Shown here in pieces: positions 46,408-55,241 of a stretch of DNA of 64,000 bases (position 1 is its first letter; every line of letters starts with the position of its first letter). Location of the stretch: the NCBI RefSeq assembly GCF_002879865.1, contig NZ_PNXY01000006.1, positions 1-64,000 of the forward strand. The letters run 5' to 3'. Source of the DNA: Paraburkholderia rhynchosiae. GTDB taxonomy: Bacteria; Pseudomonadota; Gammaproteobacteria; Burkholderiales; Burkholderiaceae. The notes under the pieces were generated by a model. That model had not been told where the DNA came from. It searched no databases and saw only the letters and a list, made by a program, of their open reading frames with translations. Made by a program: the position numbers and the translations under genes.

Positions 46408-47494
46408 TTGCTTCTCCTTCGACGTATGTCGCGTTCAACGCCAATTCACGATCGAACACGACGACATCGGCCCACGCACCCCGCGCGATGCGGCCGCGGT
46501 CTTCGATGCCGAGGTAGTCGGCGGCATAGCGCGACAAACGGTTTGATACATCGGCGATCGGCAGACCGATCGACACCAGATTGCGCAGCGCCTGATCCAT
46601 GGTCAGGGTGCTGCCGGCGAGCGTGCCGTCGGCGAGACGCACGCCGCCGAGACACTTCGTCACGTGTTGGCTGCCGAGGCGATATTCGCCGTCGGGCATG
46701 CCGGTCGCCGACGTGCTATCCGTCACCACGTACAGACGCGGAATCGCGCGTAATGCCGCGCGGATCGCGCCCGGATGGACGTGCAGCAAGTCGGGAATGA
46801 TTTCGGCGAATTCGGCGTGCGCGAGCGCCGCGCCGACGAGGCCAGGATTGCGGTGATGCAGCGGCGACATCGCGTTGAACAGATGCGTGAAACCGCACGC
46901 GCCGTGCTTGAGCGCGGCGACCGCGTCGTCGTAAGTGCCGAGCGAATGGCCGAGCTGCACGCGCACGCCGCGCGCCGCCATCTCGGAGATGATGTCCATG
47001 TGGCCGGCGATTTCAGGCGCGAGCGTGACCACCCGAATCGGCGCGATGGACAGATACTTCAGCACTTCGTCCATCACCGCGGAGACCGCTGCGTCGGGTT
47101 GCGCGCCCAGCTTGCCGGGGTTGATGTAGGGTCCTTCCAGATGCACGCCGAGCACGCGCGAGCAGCCCTGAGTGCGCACGCGCGCGACGTCGCCGAGACC
47201 GGCGACCACGCTCATCAGCTCGTCGCGCGGCGCGGTCATGGTGGTGGCGAGCAGGCTCGTCGTGCCATAGCGCGCATGCGTGCGAGTGATGGTTTCGATG
47301 GCGTCACCGGCTTCCATCACGTCCGCGCCGCCGCCGCCATGCACGTGCAGATCGATGAAGCCTGGCAGGATGTACGGTGCGTCGTTCGTCGCGGGATCAA
47401 CGCGCTCGCCGGTGAGCGCCGTGATGCGGCCGTTTTCGTATTCGAGCGTGCCGTGAATCCACCCGTCGGTGGTGAGTATGTTTCCGGTCAGCAT
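46391..47494 (-). CDS. nagA: N-acetylglucosamine-6-phosphate deacetylase
   Basis: Amidohydrolase that removes acetate from GlcNAc 6-phosphate delivered by NagE. The 367 residues have PGFIDLHVHGGGGADVMEA near 43, the metal-binding Glu in GVHLEGPYINPGKLGAQ near 116, HSLGTY and THLFNAMSPLHHRNPG near 195, and the catalytic Asp in YVVTDSTSATGMPDG near 260. ATG 47494 (MLTGNILT) is used; an ATG 20 codons upstream adds unrelated sequence. Confidence 0.96.
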   Translation of the reverse strand: MLTGNILTTDGWIHGTLEYENGRITALTGERVDPATNDAPYILPGFIDLHVHGGGGADVMEAGDAIETITRTHARYGTTSLLATTMTAPRDELMSVVAGLGDVARVRTQGCSRVLGVHLEGPYINPGKLGAQPDAAVSAVMDEVLKYLSIAPIRVVTLAPEIAGHMDIISEMAARGVRVQLGHSLGTYDDAVAALKHGACGFTHLFNAMSPLHHRNPGLVGAALAHAEFAEIIPDLLHVHPGAIRAALRAIPRLYVVTDSTSATGMPDGEYRLGSQHVTKCLGGVRLADGTLAGSTLTMDQALRNLVSIGLPIADVSNRLSRYAADYLGIEDRGRIARGAWADVVVFDRELALNATYVEGEAIVEYA

Positions 47495-47592
47495 GAGTCT
47501 CTCTTGCAAGGCGTGATACAAGGTGTGGCTGAATTGCGCTTGACGGCGCTGCATGGGAACGCAGCCGGCACGGCCCCGCTCAGGTGCAGCGC

Positions 47593-48327
47593 TCAGGTCC
47601 GCAATTCAGCGACGAAGTCGTAGTAGTCGTCGCGGCAATAAGTGTCGGTCAACTCGATTGCGCGCTGGTCGGCGCTATAACCGATACGGGTAATGACCAG
47701 CAGCGCCGAGCGCGGTTCGATATCCATGAGTGAGGCAATCTCGCTCGAAGCGTTGACCGCGCGAAAGTGCTGCAACGCGCGCACGACAGCCGCGCCGCGT
47801 TGCTCCAGATAGCTGTAGAGCGAGACGCCGATTGCCTGCGGGTCCGGAACAATCGCGACCGGAAGCGCTGAATGCTCGACCGCCATCACGATGCCGTCCG
47901 CGCGGCGCAAACGACGCAGGCTCGCCACCGCCGCGCCGGGCGACAGCCCGAGGTGCACGAGTTCGTCGCGATTGGCGGCGCGGATATCGCGCTCGAGCCA
48001 TACGGAGTCAGGACGAAAGCCGCGCTGCTGCATCTTCTTGGTGAAGCCGGTGAGCCGCGAAAGAGGATCTTCGACGCGTGGCGTGATGAAGCTGCCCGCG
48101 CCCCGTGCGCGTCGGATCAGCCCCTGCTCGACGAGCAGTTCGATCGCCTTGCGCGCGGTGATGCGCGACACGCCGATTGCATCCGAGAGCGTGCGCTCGG
48201 AAGGTAGCGCCTCACCCGCGGACCACACGCCGCAATGGATCGCGGTCGCAAGATTGCGCGCGAGCTGCAAATACAGCGGCGTGACGTTGCGAGCGTCAGG
48301 CATCAGTGCGGACCAGCGAGTTTCCAT
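47593..48327 (-). CDS. nagR: GntR/HutC-family regulator of GlcNAc catabolism
   Basis: 244-residue repressor. The N-terminal winged helix (about 15-80: LYLQLARNLATAIHCGVWSA, LPSERTLSDAIGVSRITARK) is followed by a UTRA effector domain (about 95-238). UTRA members of this type (NagR/DasR) bind GlcN-6-P or GlcNAc-6-P and release their operators. It is the first gene of the nag operon. Half-site clusters overlap its own promoter, implying autoregulation of the whole operon. GGAG precedes ATG 48327. Confidence 0.92.
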   Translation of the reverse strand: METRWSALMPDARNVTPLYLQLARNLATAIHCGVWSAGEALPSERTLSDAIGVSRITARKAIELLVEQGLIRRARGAGSFITPRVEDPLSRLTGFTKKMQQRGFRPDSVWLERDIRAANRDELVHLGLSPGAAVASLRRLRRADGIVMAVEHSALPVAIVPDPQAIGVSLYSYLEQRGAAVVRALQHFRAVNASSEIASLMDIEPRSALLVITRIGYSADQRAIELTDTYCRDDYYDFVAELRT

Positions 48328-48375
48328 GGCGCTCCAGCGGCCGTCGCGAAAGTGCGACCTGAAAAATGAGAGCCC

Positions 48376-48403
48376 ATTATATAACCAACATAATACCAGT
48401 CAA
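48376..48403 (-). promoter_or_regulatory. Promoter of the nag operon
   Basis: On the minus strand, TTGACT (48403-48398) is followed after 16 bases by a perfect TATAAT (48381-48376). Predicted initiation is near 48369, about 40 bases before nagR. The spacer contains two TGGT half-sites. Confidence 0.75.
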
Positions 48404-48423
48404 CGAATTGGTTCTATCTTGGT
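48384..48423. promoter_or_regulatory. Candidate NagR operator array
   Basis: On the plus strand ACCA occurs at 48384 and 48395, and TGGT at 48409 and 48420. The spacing is N7, N10, N7, so the four half-sites form an exact dyad with 11-base repeats on each side. The proximal two lie in the spacer of the nag promoter. TGGT/ACCA half-sites are typical for GntR/HutC regulators of GlcNAc genes; assignment to NagR is inferred. Confidence 0.6.
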
Positions 48424-48693
48424 ATCGATCGACGTCAAGCCTTGTGGAATAAGCCTCACAGACCAAAGAAGGCACTTGCGGAGCGCGTGTTTCGAGCCCA
48501 GGATTTACCCGTATTTAAGGCAAGTAGACCGTACCGATGCCCAAATTGCGGACTAGGTGCGGCGTCGCGAGTCGCGCGCGTCTGCAGCTTTTTGACACCA
48601 ACCGATTTCACGCCAGGATGCGTGGCTTTGTTAATCAGGGCGCGTTCCAATATAGTGGTATGCAAATCCATAAAAATCCGGGAGAGCAGCAAT
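48424..48693 (+). other. Upstream region of the MarR-GNAT gene
   Basis: 270 bases without a supported gene. The frame of the downstream gene stays open back to 48442, but the extra peptide looks like non-coding sequence (RCPNCGLGAASRVARVCSFL). GGGAGAG at 48680-48686 marks the real ribosome site before the TTG start at 48694. Confidence 0.5.
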
Positions 48694-49620
48694 TTGACCG
48701 ATTCCGAGGCGCTGCGGCGGGCTCAGGCAGTCCGCCATTTCAATCGCTTTTACACCCGGCTTATCGGCGCTCTGCACGAGCACCTGGCTCACAGCACCTT
48801 CTCGTTGACAGAGGTGCGCGTGCTGCACGAGCTCTCGCGTGGACGCGCTCAAACAGCGTCGGTGCTTGGCCGCGCGCTTGGTCTCGACAGCGGCTATCTG
48901 AGCCGCCTACTGACCAATTTCGAACGACGCAATCTGATCACGCGGCGGCCGTCCGAAACGGACGCCCGACAGTCGCTGATCGCGCTCACCGATAAGGGTC
49001 ACGCAGCTTATGCGCCGCTCGATGCCGCCGCCAGTCAGGAAGTGTTGAACCTCCTCGGCGGGCTCGGCGCGGGCTCTCAGGAGCAGTTGATCGCCGCGAT
49101 GAAAATCATCGAGCGGCTGCTGGGCGACAAGCCGCAGCAACAGACGGTTGAACTGCGTGCGCCGCGACCCGGCGAATGCGGCTGGCTAGTGCATCGGCAG
49201 GCGCAGTGGTTCGCGGCGCAATATGGCTGGGATCAATCGTTCGAGGGATTACTTGCGCGCGTCGTCGCGGACTACACCCAACGCAACGATACGGTGCGGG
49301 AAATGTGCGTGGTCGCCGATCAGAACGGCGTGGCCGTCGGCGCCGTGTGCATCGTCGCAGTGTCGACGACGGTGGCCGGCGTGCGGCTATTGTGGGTCGA
49401 ACCGGACGTGCAGCGTCTCGGTTTCGGCACGCGGTTGATAAGCGAAGCAACGCGGTTTGCGCGCCGCGCGGGTTATACGAGGCTGACGCTGACCACGGCC
49501 AGCGCGCTGGAAGAGCCGCGGCGCCTATGCAAGCGCGCCGGTTTCGAACTCGTCAGTCAGGCGCCGGAGCAGCGCTTCGGCAAAGACCTGACAATCGAGC
49601 GATGGGAGTTAGGCTTATAA
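48694..49620 (+). CDS. MarR-GNAT fusion: transcriptional regulator with acetyltransferase domain
   Basis: 308-residue two-domain protein. The MarR winged helix fills about 1-145 (FSLTEVRVLHELSRGRAQTA, LGLDSGYLSRLLTNFERR, RRPSETDARQSLIALTDKG). The GNAT domain fills about 155-308, with the acetyl-CoA loop EPDVQRLGFGTRLISEATRF near 238 and the family-typical Ala-Leu-Glu-Glu-Pro stretch. It begins at TTG 48694 behind a GGAGAG site; no suitable ATG exists nearby. The fused architecture is widespread, but the substrate and target genes are unknown. It converges on metQ. Confidence 0.88.
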   Translation: MTDSEALRRAQAVRHFNRFYTRLIGALHEHLAHSTFSLTEVRVLHELSRGRAQTASVLGRALGLDSGYLSRLLTNFERRNLITRRPSETDARQSLIALTDKGHAAYAPLDAAASQEVLNLLGGLGAGSQEQLIAAMKIIERLLGDKPQQQTVELRAPRPGECGWLVHRQAQWFAAQYGWDQSFEGLLARVVADYTQRNDTVREMCVVADQNGVAVGAVCIVAVSTTVAGVRLLWVEPDVQRLGFGTRLISEATRFARRAGYTRLTLTTASALEEPRRLCKRAGFELVSQAPEQRFGKDLTIERWELGL

Positions 49621-49629
49621 GCGGCCACG

Positions 49630-50442
49630 TTAGAACGACGGCACGACAGAACCCTTGAACTGGGTCTTGATGAACTGGCGCACGTCTTCCGACTGATACG
49701 CGGCCACCAGCTTCTTCACCCACGGCTTATCCTTGTCCTGTGTGCGCACCGCGATCAGGTTCGCATACGGGCTGCGAATGTCTTCGAGTGCGATCGCGTC
49801 TTTGGTCGGCTGCAGGCCGGCGGCCAGCGCGAAGTTCGTGTTGATCGCGGCTGCATCGACATCTGCGAGCGAGCGCGGCAATTGCGCGGCATCGAGTTCG
49901 ACGAGCTTGATCTTCTTCGGATTCTCGGCGACGTCGAGCGCGGTCGCGTTATTGCCGTTCGTGCCCGCGCCGACCTTCAGCTTGATCACGCCTTGCGTCT
50001 GCAGGAGCAGCAGCGCGCGGTTTTCGTTCGACGGATCATTCGGCACCGCGACCTTCGCGCCTTGCGGAAGATCCTTCAGCGACTTGAGCTTCTTCGAATA
50101 GATGCCGAGCGGCGAAATATAAGTAAGGCCCGCGTTGACGATCTTGTAGCCGCGTTGCTTGATCTGGCTGTCGAGATACGGTTGATGCTGGAAGCTGTTG
50201 GCGTCGAGATCGCCCGCGTCGAGCGCGGCGTTCGGCTGCACGTAGTCGTTGAATTCGACCACCTTCACGTTCAGGCCTTCCCGCTTGGCCACCTTCGTGA
50301 CGACTTCCCAGATTTGCGCATCCGGGCCACCGATGGTGCCGACCTTGATGACTTTTTCATCGGCGTGGGCGTCGAAACTGGTGACAATCGCCGCGCCGGC
50401 GATCACTGCGGAGAGGGCTTTGAGGATGTTTCTGCGCTGCAT
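49630..50442 (-). CDS. metQ: MetQ/NlpA-family methionine-binding protein (orphan)
   Basis: 270-residue periplasmic binding protein of the D/L-methionine ABC transporter family. The signal peptide covers about 1-27 (LSAVIAGAAIVTSFDAHA); there is no lipobox, so it is soluble. Family segments include IKVGTIGGPDAQIWEVV near 32, FNDYVQPNAALDAGDLDANSF and QHQPYLD, and VAVPNDPSNENRALLLL. No metN or metI is next to it, so it probably works with a transporter encoded elsewhere. Confidence 0.9.
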   Translation of the reverse strand: MQRRNILKALSAVIAGAAIVTSFDAHADEKVIKVGTIGGPDAQIWEVVTKVAKREGLNVKVVEFNDYVQPNAALDAGDLDANSFQHQPYLDSQIKQRGYKIVNAGLTYISPLGIYSKKLKSLKDLPQGAKVAVPNDPSNENRALLLLQTQGVIKLKVGAGTNGNNATALDVAENPKKIKLVELDAAQLPRSLADVDAAAINTNFALAAGLQPTKDAIALEDIRSPYANLIAVRTQDKDKPWVKKLVAAYQSEDVRQFIKTQFKGSVVPSF

Positions 50443-50700
50443 GAATTCTCGCTGTTTCTAATCGAATCGACTTGAGGTCGGACTCGGGTGATAGCCGGCG
50501 ACACATGCTGATGACACATGGATATCAGCGCGCCGCTGGCCGGACCGTAAATCCTCTCATATGGCTCGCAGGATGGGAAATATCGCGATCGCATATGGGT
50601 ATGCACGAGCCGGCCGGCGGCAAAAAGCCGCGCTGTAGCCGATAATTCGAAACGTTGCCGCGCGTGTCCGCGGTTCGTTCAATTGCCAGCGAGAACGCCT
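50443..50700. other. Divergent region between metQ and the YciI gene
   Basis: 258 bases without a gene. I looked for a SAM or S-box type riboswitch or a MetR-like palindrome and saw none that convinces. A small stem GCGGC-AAAAA-GCCGC lies at about 50615-50630. Confidence 0.4.
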
Positions 50701-50991
50701 ATGTATGTAGTCAACCTCATCTATACCGCACCGCTCGAACGCATCGACGATGCGCTCGACGCACATCGAGCCTTCCTGACGACGCATTTCGAAGCGGGCG
50801 TATTCGTCGCGGCAGGACCGAAAGTGCCGCGCGACGGCGGCATCATTCTGGCGGTGCGTATCGACCGCGAGAAGCTCGATGAAATTCTCGCGAGCGACCC
50901 GTTCGCCGTGCAGAAGCTCGCGCGTTATGAGGTGACCGAGTTCAAGACTACGCGGCTCGCTCCGGGATTGAATTTGCCGATACCGGTTTGA
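50701..50991 (+). CDS. YciI-like family protein
   Basis: 96-residue ferredoxin-like fold protein of the YciI family (MYVVNLIYTAPLERIDDALD; FEAGVFVAAGPKVPRDGGII; DPFAVQKLARYEVTEF). The conserved His (AHRAFL) and the Asp in ASDPF are the putative active-site residues of the family. The biochemical role is not established. ATG 50701 is used instead of an in-frame ATG six codons upstream. Confidence 0.88.
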   Translation: MYVVNLIYTAPLERIDDALDAHRAFLTTHFEAGVFVAAGPKVPRDGGIILAVRIDREKLDEILASDPFAVQKLARYEVTEFKTTRLAPGLNLPIPV

Positions 50992-51021
50992 GCGTTGGCT
51001 CGAGGTTCTGAGCCTGCCGCG

Positions 51022-51639
51022 TCAGTCGAGCAGCAGCTTGATGTCGTGGACCCACGGTGCGGCGCCCTGGCCGTCGCGCGCGAAGAGGCGCAGCTTGCCG
51101 TCGGTGTCGAGCACGTAGCTCGCCGCGGTGTGGTCCATCGTGTAGCTTTCGGGTGTCTTGCCCGGCACCTTGGCGTAGTAGACGCGGAAGTCTTTCGTCA
51201 CCTTCTTGAGCTGCGCCTCGTTATCGGGGCGCAGGCCCACGAACGTCGGATTGAACGCGGGCACGTATTGCGCGAGCAGCGCAGCCGTATCGCGTTCCGG
51301 ATCGACGGTGACGAAGAGCACCTGCACGCGCTTTGCATCCTCGGGGCCCAGTTGCTGCAGCGCTTGCGACAGCTCGGCCATGGTTGTCGGGCAAACGTCC
51401 GGGCAATGCGTGTAGCCGAAGAACAGCACCACCACCTTGCCTTTGTAGTCCGCCATTGTGCGTATCTTGCCGGACGTGTCGGGCAACGAGAAGTTGCTCG
51501 CGAATTGCGTGTTGCCGGTGATGTCGAGATTCTGGAATGCCGGCGGTTGCTTGCCGCAGCCTGCCACGAGCAACGCGCCGCCAAGCGCGCAAGCAATCAC
51601 AGCGGCACGCGCCGCGCGCGCGAAGCGGATAGTGTGCAT
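51022..51639 (-). CDS. sco1: SCO1/SenC copper chaperone of cytochrome oxidase
   Basis: 205-residue membrane-anchored lipoprotein or bitopic protein (lipobox VAGC near 27). It has a thioredoxin-like domain with the copper ligands C-X3-C in GYTHCPDVCPTTMAEL near 80 and the distal His in MDHTAASYVLDTDGKLRL near 170. It delivers copper to the CuA site of subunit II. It is the last gene of the assembly operon SURF1-SCO-like-ctaA-ctaB-sco1, four bases after ctaB. Confidence 0.95.
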   Translation of the reverse strand: MHTIRFARAARAAVIACALGGALLVAGCGKQPPAFQNLDITGNTQFASNFSLPDTSGKIRTMADYKGKVVVLFFGYTHCPDVCPTTMAELSQALQQLGPEDAKRVQVLFVTVDPERDTAALLAQYVPAFNPTFVGLRPDNEAQLKKVTKDFRVYYAKVPGKTPESYTMDHTAASYVLDTDGKLRLFARDGQGAAPWVHDIKLLLD

Positions 51640-51643
51640 GGTG

Positions 51644-52549
51644 TTATGCGCCGATCACGACGCGCGCATAGTGGTCGATCAACAGCGCGGCGAATAGCAG
51701 CGACAGATAGACGATCGAATAACGGAAGGTTCGGCGCGCCAGATCGTCCGAGTACTCGCGATAGATCTTCCACGCGTACGCGAGAAAAACGGCGCCGAGC
51801 AGTGCAGCCGCAGCGAGGTACACCACGCCGCTCATGCCGGAAATAAACGGCATCATGGTGACGGCGAAAAGGATCACCGTGTACAGCAGGATATGGAGCC
51901 GCGTGTACTTTTCGCCGTGCGTGTTCGGCAGCATCGGCAGGCCGGCGTTTTCATAGTCTTTGCGGCGATAGAGCGCGAGCGCCCAGAAGTGCGGCGGCGT
52001 CCACACGAAGATGATCAGCACGAGAATCCACGCGTCGCCCGGCACATGACCGGTGACGGCGGCCCAGCCGAGCGCCGGCGGCATGGCACCCGAAGCGCCG
52101 CCGATCACGATGTTCTGCGGCGTGGCCGGCTTGAGCAGCAGCGTATAAATGACCGCATAGCCGACGAACGTGGCAAGCGTGAGCCACATGGTCAGCGGAT
52201 TGGCGAACGTGTAGAGAGCCCACATGCCGAGGCCGCCGAGCACGGCCGAGAACAGCAGAATCTGCGTGGTAGTGATTTCACCGCGCGCCGACGGACGCCA
52301 CGAAGTGCGCCGCATCTTTGCGTCGATCTTCTGTTCGACAAGACAATTGATGGCGAACGCGGCGCCGGCCAGCAGCCAGATGCCGACCGTGCCGCCGATC
52401 AGAATGGTCCAGGGCACCATGCCGGGCGTCGACAGAAACATGCCGATGACGGCGCAGAACACGGCGAGTTGCGTGACGCGCGGCTTGGTCAGGGCAATGT
52501 ACTGGGAGATCCGGCTGCCGGGCGTTTGGGAGAGTGTTGTGCTGTCCAT
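51644..52549 (-). CDS. ctaB: Protoheme IX farnesyltransferase (heme O synthase)
   Basis: UbiA-family membrane prenyltransferase making heme O. The 301 residues have about nine helices; the N-terminal [20 protein letters not shown] and the Asp-rich segment [20 protein letters not shown] near 88 are the prenyl-diphosphate site, and [20 protein letters not shown] near 210 is the second conserved block. It is six bases from ctaA, with which it makes heme A for the aa3 oxidase. Confidence 0.97.
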   Translation of the reverse strand: MDSTTLSQTPGSRISQYIALTKPRVTQLAVFCAVIGMFLSTPGMVPWTILIGGTVGIWLLAGAAFAINCLVEQKIDAKMRRTSWRPSARGEITTTQILLFSAVLGGLGMWALYTFANPLTMWLTLATFVGYAVIYTLLLKPATPQNIVIGGASGAMPPALGWAAVTGHVPGDAWILVLIIFVWTPPHFWALALYRRKDYENAGLPMLPNTHGEKYTRLHILLYTVILFAVTMMPFISGMSGVVYLAAAALLGAVFLAYAWKIYREYSDDLARRTFRYSIVYLSLLFAALLIDHYARVVIGA

Positions 52550-52555
52550 GTGGAG

Positions 52556-53665
52556 TCACGCTGGCGCGGCATCGCGCGCGGGCAACACGGCGCGGCCGGG
52601 ACGGCTATAAGCGATTCGAAAGTTTAACATAACGAGCAGAAGCAGCAGGATCGCCGCACCGCCGTTATGAGCTACCGCAATAGGCAGAGGCCATTGCAGC
52701 ACGATGTTCGACAGCCCGGTGACGAACTGGATCAGCACCACCAGCAACACGCCGTTCGCCGGACGCCGCAGCGACTTGAAGCGGCGCAGTTTCAGCGCGA
52801 ACCAAACGAGATAAGCGACGACCACAAGCGCGAACGTGCGATGCGTCCAGTGAATCGCCACCAGCGCGTCCTGCGTGATCATATCGCCGTCGACAGTCAT
52901 GCCGAGCGCCCGCCACAAATGGAAGCCGTGGGCGAAGTCCATCGGCGGAACCCATTGGCCGTTGCAGGTCGGAAAATCCGTGCAGGCGAGCACCGCGTAG
53001 TTCGTGCTCACCCAGCCGCCCAACGCGATCTGCGCGATCAACAGCACGAGACCCGCAATCGCCGCGGCGCGCCAGCGCGCGGCTTTGGGCTCATATGCGG
53101 GCAGCGGCGTCTGCCGCGCGGCCAGCCAGCCGAGTGTGCCGAGCAGCGCGAGACCGAGCAGCAGATGCGTGGTCACGATAACCGGCTGCAGCTTCATCGT
53201 CACGGTCCATGCGCCAAACGCGCCTTGCACGAGAATCAGCAGCAACAGCGAAGTGGGCCACCACGGCGATACATGCAGCGGACGTCGCTTGATACGCGCG
53301 GTCCACGCAATGACCGTCTGCGCGATGATCAGCACGCCGATCGCCATCGCGAAGTAGCGGTGGATCATTTCTATCCATGCCTTCGTCATGCTGACGGGGC
53401 CGGTGGGCATCGCCTGATGCGCGGCGCTAATCGCCGCGTGCGCGATAAACGGCGACGACGTTCCGTAGCAACCCGGCCAGTCGGGACAGCCAAGCCCGGA
53501 ATCCGTGAGACGCGTGAAGCCGCCGAACATCACGAGGTCCAGCGTGAGGAAAGTGGTGAGCCACACGAGCTTGCGGAATTTGTTGTCGTCGGCCTTAACC
53601 CACACGTAGGACAGCGGCAACAAAGCGATACACAAGCCGATCAGGCCCAATTGCAGTACAAACAT
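52556..53665 (-). CDS. ctaA: Heme A synthase (COX15/CtaA)
   Basis: 369-residue membrane protein with eight helices that oxidises the heme O methyl group. Conserved features include GGFTRLTDSGLGCPDWPGCY near 48, EMIHRYFAMAIGVLI near 98, and the second-half counterparts GGWVSTNYAVLACTDFPTC and HWTHRTFALVVVAYL, each with a heme-ligand His. The paired Cys segments fit the beta-proteobacterial type. Confidence 0.97.
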   Translation of the reverse strand: MFVLQLGLIGLCIALLPLSYVWVKADDNKFRKLVWLTTFLTLDLVMFGGFTRLTDSGLGCPDWPGCYGTSSPFIAHAAISAAHQAMPTGPVSMTKAWIEMIHRYFAMAIGVLIIAQTVIAWTARIKRRPLHVSPWWPTSLLLLILVQGAFGAWTVTMKLQPVIVTTHLLLGLALLGTLGWLAARQTPLPAYEPKAARWRAAAIAGLVLLIAQIALGGWVSTNYAVLACTDFPTCNGQWVPPMDFAHGFHLWRALGMTVDGDMITQDALVAIHWTHRTFALVVVAYLVWFALKLRRFKSLRRPANGVLLVVLIQFVTGLSNIVLQWPLPIAVAHNGGAAILLLLLVMLNFRIAYSRPGRAVLPARDAAPA

Positions 53666-53688
53666 CGTCTCTTACCCTGGTTTCGGCA

Positions 53689-54351
53689 TCAGCCGATGCT
53701 CGACCATTTCAGCAGCCTGGTCACGTCGCCCTTGATCTTGCTCGGGTTCGGATCTTTCGGGAAACGCATCATCAGATTGCCATTCGGATCGACCATATAG
53801 ATGTGGTCGGTAACCTGGGTGCCGTTGTCGGTCGGCAGCCACGCCGATACCTGCGCCGGATCGGCAAGCAGAATGTTGGTGTCGGGATAGGCCTTTTGTA
53901 TCACGTCCGCGACGTTGCCCGCACCTGTGCGAAGCCACACTTCGACGACACGCTCGCGTTCCGGGCCTTGTGCCGCGCGGATTTGCCGCATGAAGTAGAG
54001 CTTCGTCACGCACGCTTTGTCGCATGCGCTGTTGTCGACGGAGATCAGCAGCCAGCGGCCACGCAGCGTGGCGAGCTTGAGCGGCTTGCCGTCTTCGCCG
54101 GTCACGACGAGCGATTCAGGAATCGGCCGTTGCGGTTCGACGAGCGTGCCATAGCTCGTGCTGCCGCCGCTTGGCTTAATCACGTAGTACGTGAAATACG
54201 AGACGGCGATTGGTGCGGCGCAGATGACCGCCAGCAGCAGCAGGACCCAGCGGCCGCGCTCCCAAGAGCCCTTGCCGTTAGGCTGGCCGGGCATCGGTTT
54301 GGCGGCAGCGGGTTTGCCGGTTTGCGGCGAACGGGGAGATGGCGTCGACAC
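53689..54351 (-). CDS. SCO-like membrane-anchored protein of the oxidase assembly operon
   Basis: 220 residues: a cytoplasmic Pro-rich tail (1-32), one helix (about 36-58, WVLLLLAVICAAPIAVSYFT) and a periplasmic thioredoxin-like domain. The domain has C-X3-C in SVDNSACDKACVTKLYFMRQ and an HIYMVDPNGNLMMRF segment that matches the copper-ligand His region of SCO1. Relatives are usually annotated only as transmembrane proteins. I use GTG 54351 with AGAGG before it; ATG 54414, overlapping the SURF1 stop, is an alternative that adds 21 residues. Confidence 0.82.
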   Translation of the reverse strand: MSTPSPRSPQTGKPAAAKPMPGQPNGKGSWERGRWVLLLLAVICAAPIAVSYFTYYVIKPSGGSTSYGTLVEPQRPIPESLVVTGEDGKPLKLATLRGRWLLISVDNSACDKACVTKLYFMRQIRAAQGPERERVVEVWLRTGAGNVADVIQKAYPDTNILLADPAQVSAWLPTDNGTQVTDHIYMVDPNGNLMMRFPKDPNPSKIKGDVTRLLKWSSIG

Positions 54352-54413
54352 TACAGGACCTCTTTTCAATGATTGTGCGGCTCGCGCGGAGTCGCGCGGA
54401 AGCACGCGCTGCA

Positions 54414-55130
54414 TTACATGCCCGGCGCGTGCTCTTTTTTGGCGGCGCGGCGCGCGGCGTACAGCCCGAAGGCCAGTGCCGCGGCCGCCATGCCCCACCA
54501 CTGGAACATGTAGCCGTAGTTGCGTTCCACGCCAGTGGTGGGAGCCGGCCAGTCGCGCACGAGTTTGTCGCCGTCGTCGCTCAATTGCTGGATCACGAAT
54601 GATTGCAACGGCAGTCCGGTTTCAGCGGCGTACGCGGCGACATCCAGATTCTGGCGGATCAACTGATGCGCGGCCGAACCGCCCTGACCAAGTTCGAACG
54701 CGCGCGACGCGTCAGCACGCGCTATGCCTTCGATCTCGATCTCGCCCTGCGGCGTGACATACGGCGCGATGGTCTCGCGATTGTTCATATTGCGCGGCAG
54801 CCAGCCGCGATTGATCAGCACGTAACCGCCGTCGGTGAGTTTAAAAGGCATCACGACGTAGAAGCCCGGCTGATCGTTATACGGACGATTATCGAGGTAG
54901 ACCACCTTGTCCACGACAAACGTACCGCGCGCCTTCACACGATGAAATTCGATGTCCTTCAATGCCACCGGTGCGGCGGTTACCGGCTGCGCCGGCGCGT
55001 TCTCGAACTGCGTGACGCGCGCCTCGAGTGCCTCCTTCTGATGCGCGCGATCACGCTGCCAGAAACCGAGCCGCAACGTCACCGCGACCACCAGCAGGAT
55101 CAACAGCGCGGGGACGAGCCGGAATGTCAT
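54414..55130 (-). CDS. surf1: SURF1 family cytochrome oxidase assembly protein
   Basis: 238 residues with N- and C-terminal helices and a periplasmic domain between. Family motifs are present: LRLGFWQRDRAHQKEAL near 18, YLDNRPYNDQPGFYVVMPF near 87, VLINRGWLPRN near 115 and the C-terminal ERNYGYMFQWWGMA. It helps insert heme a into subunit I. ATG 55130 is chosen over ATG 55178. It is the first gene of the leftward assembly operon. Confidence 0.94.
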   Translation of the reverse strand: MTFRLVPALLILLVVAVTLRLGFWQRDRAHQKEALEARVTQFENAPAQPVTAAPVALKDIEFHRVKARGTFVVDKVVYLDNRPYNDQPGFYVVMPFKLTDGGYVLINRGWLPRNMNNRETIAPYVTPQGEIEIEGIARADASRAFELGQGGSAAHQLIRQNLDVAAYAAETGLPLQSFVIQQLSDDGDKLVRDWPAPTTGVERNYGYMFQWWGMAAAALAFGLYAARRAAKKEHAPGM

Positions 55131-55241
55131 CGACCACACTCCATGTCTGCTCGCCGCGCCGCTGGGAACGCAGGGCAAACGCCGGCGCGCGGTGAGATAA
55201 TAACCATCTTGCCTCTGCGCTTTCCCGTTTCAGCAGGTTCC

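Noticed and set aside
50443-50700. Possible SAM riboswitch upstream of metQ
   Set aside because: No conserved core or four-way junction could be seen, and the leader is short of the required stems.
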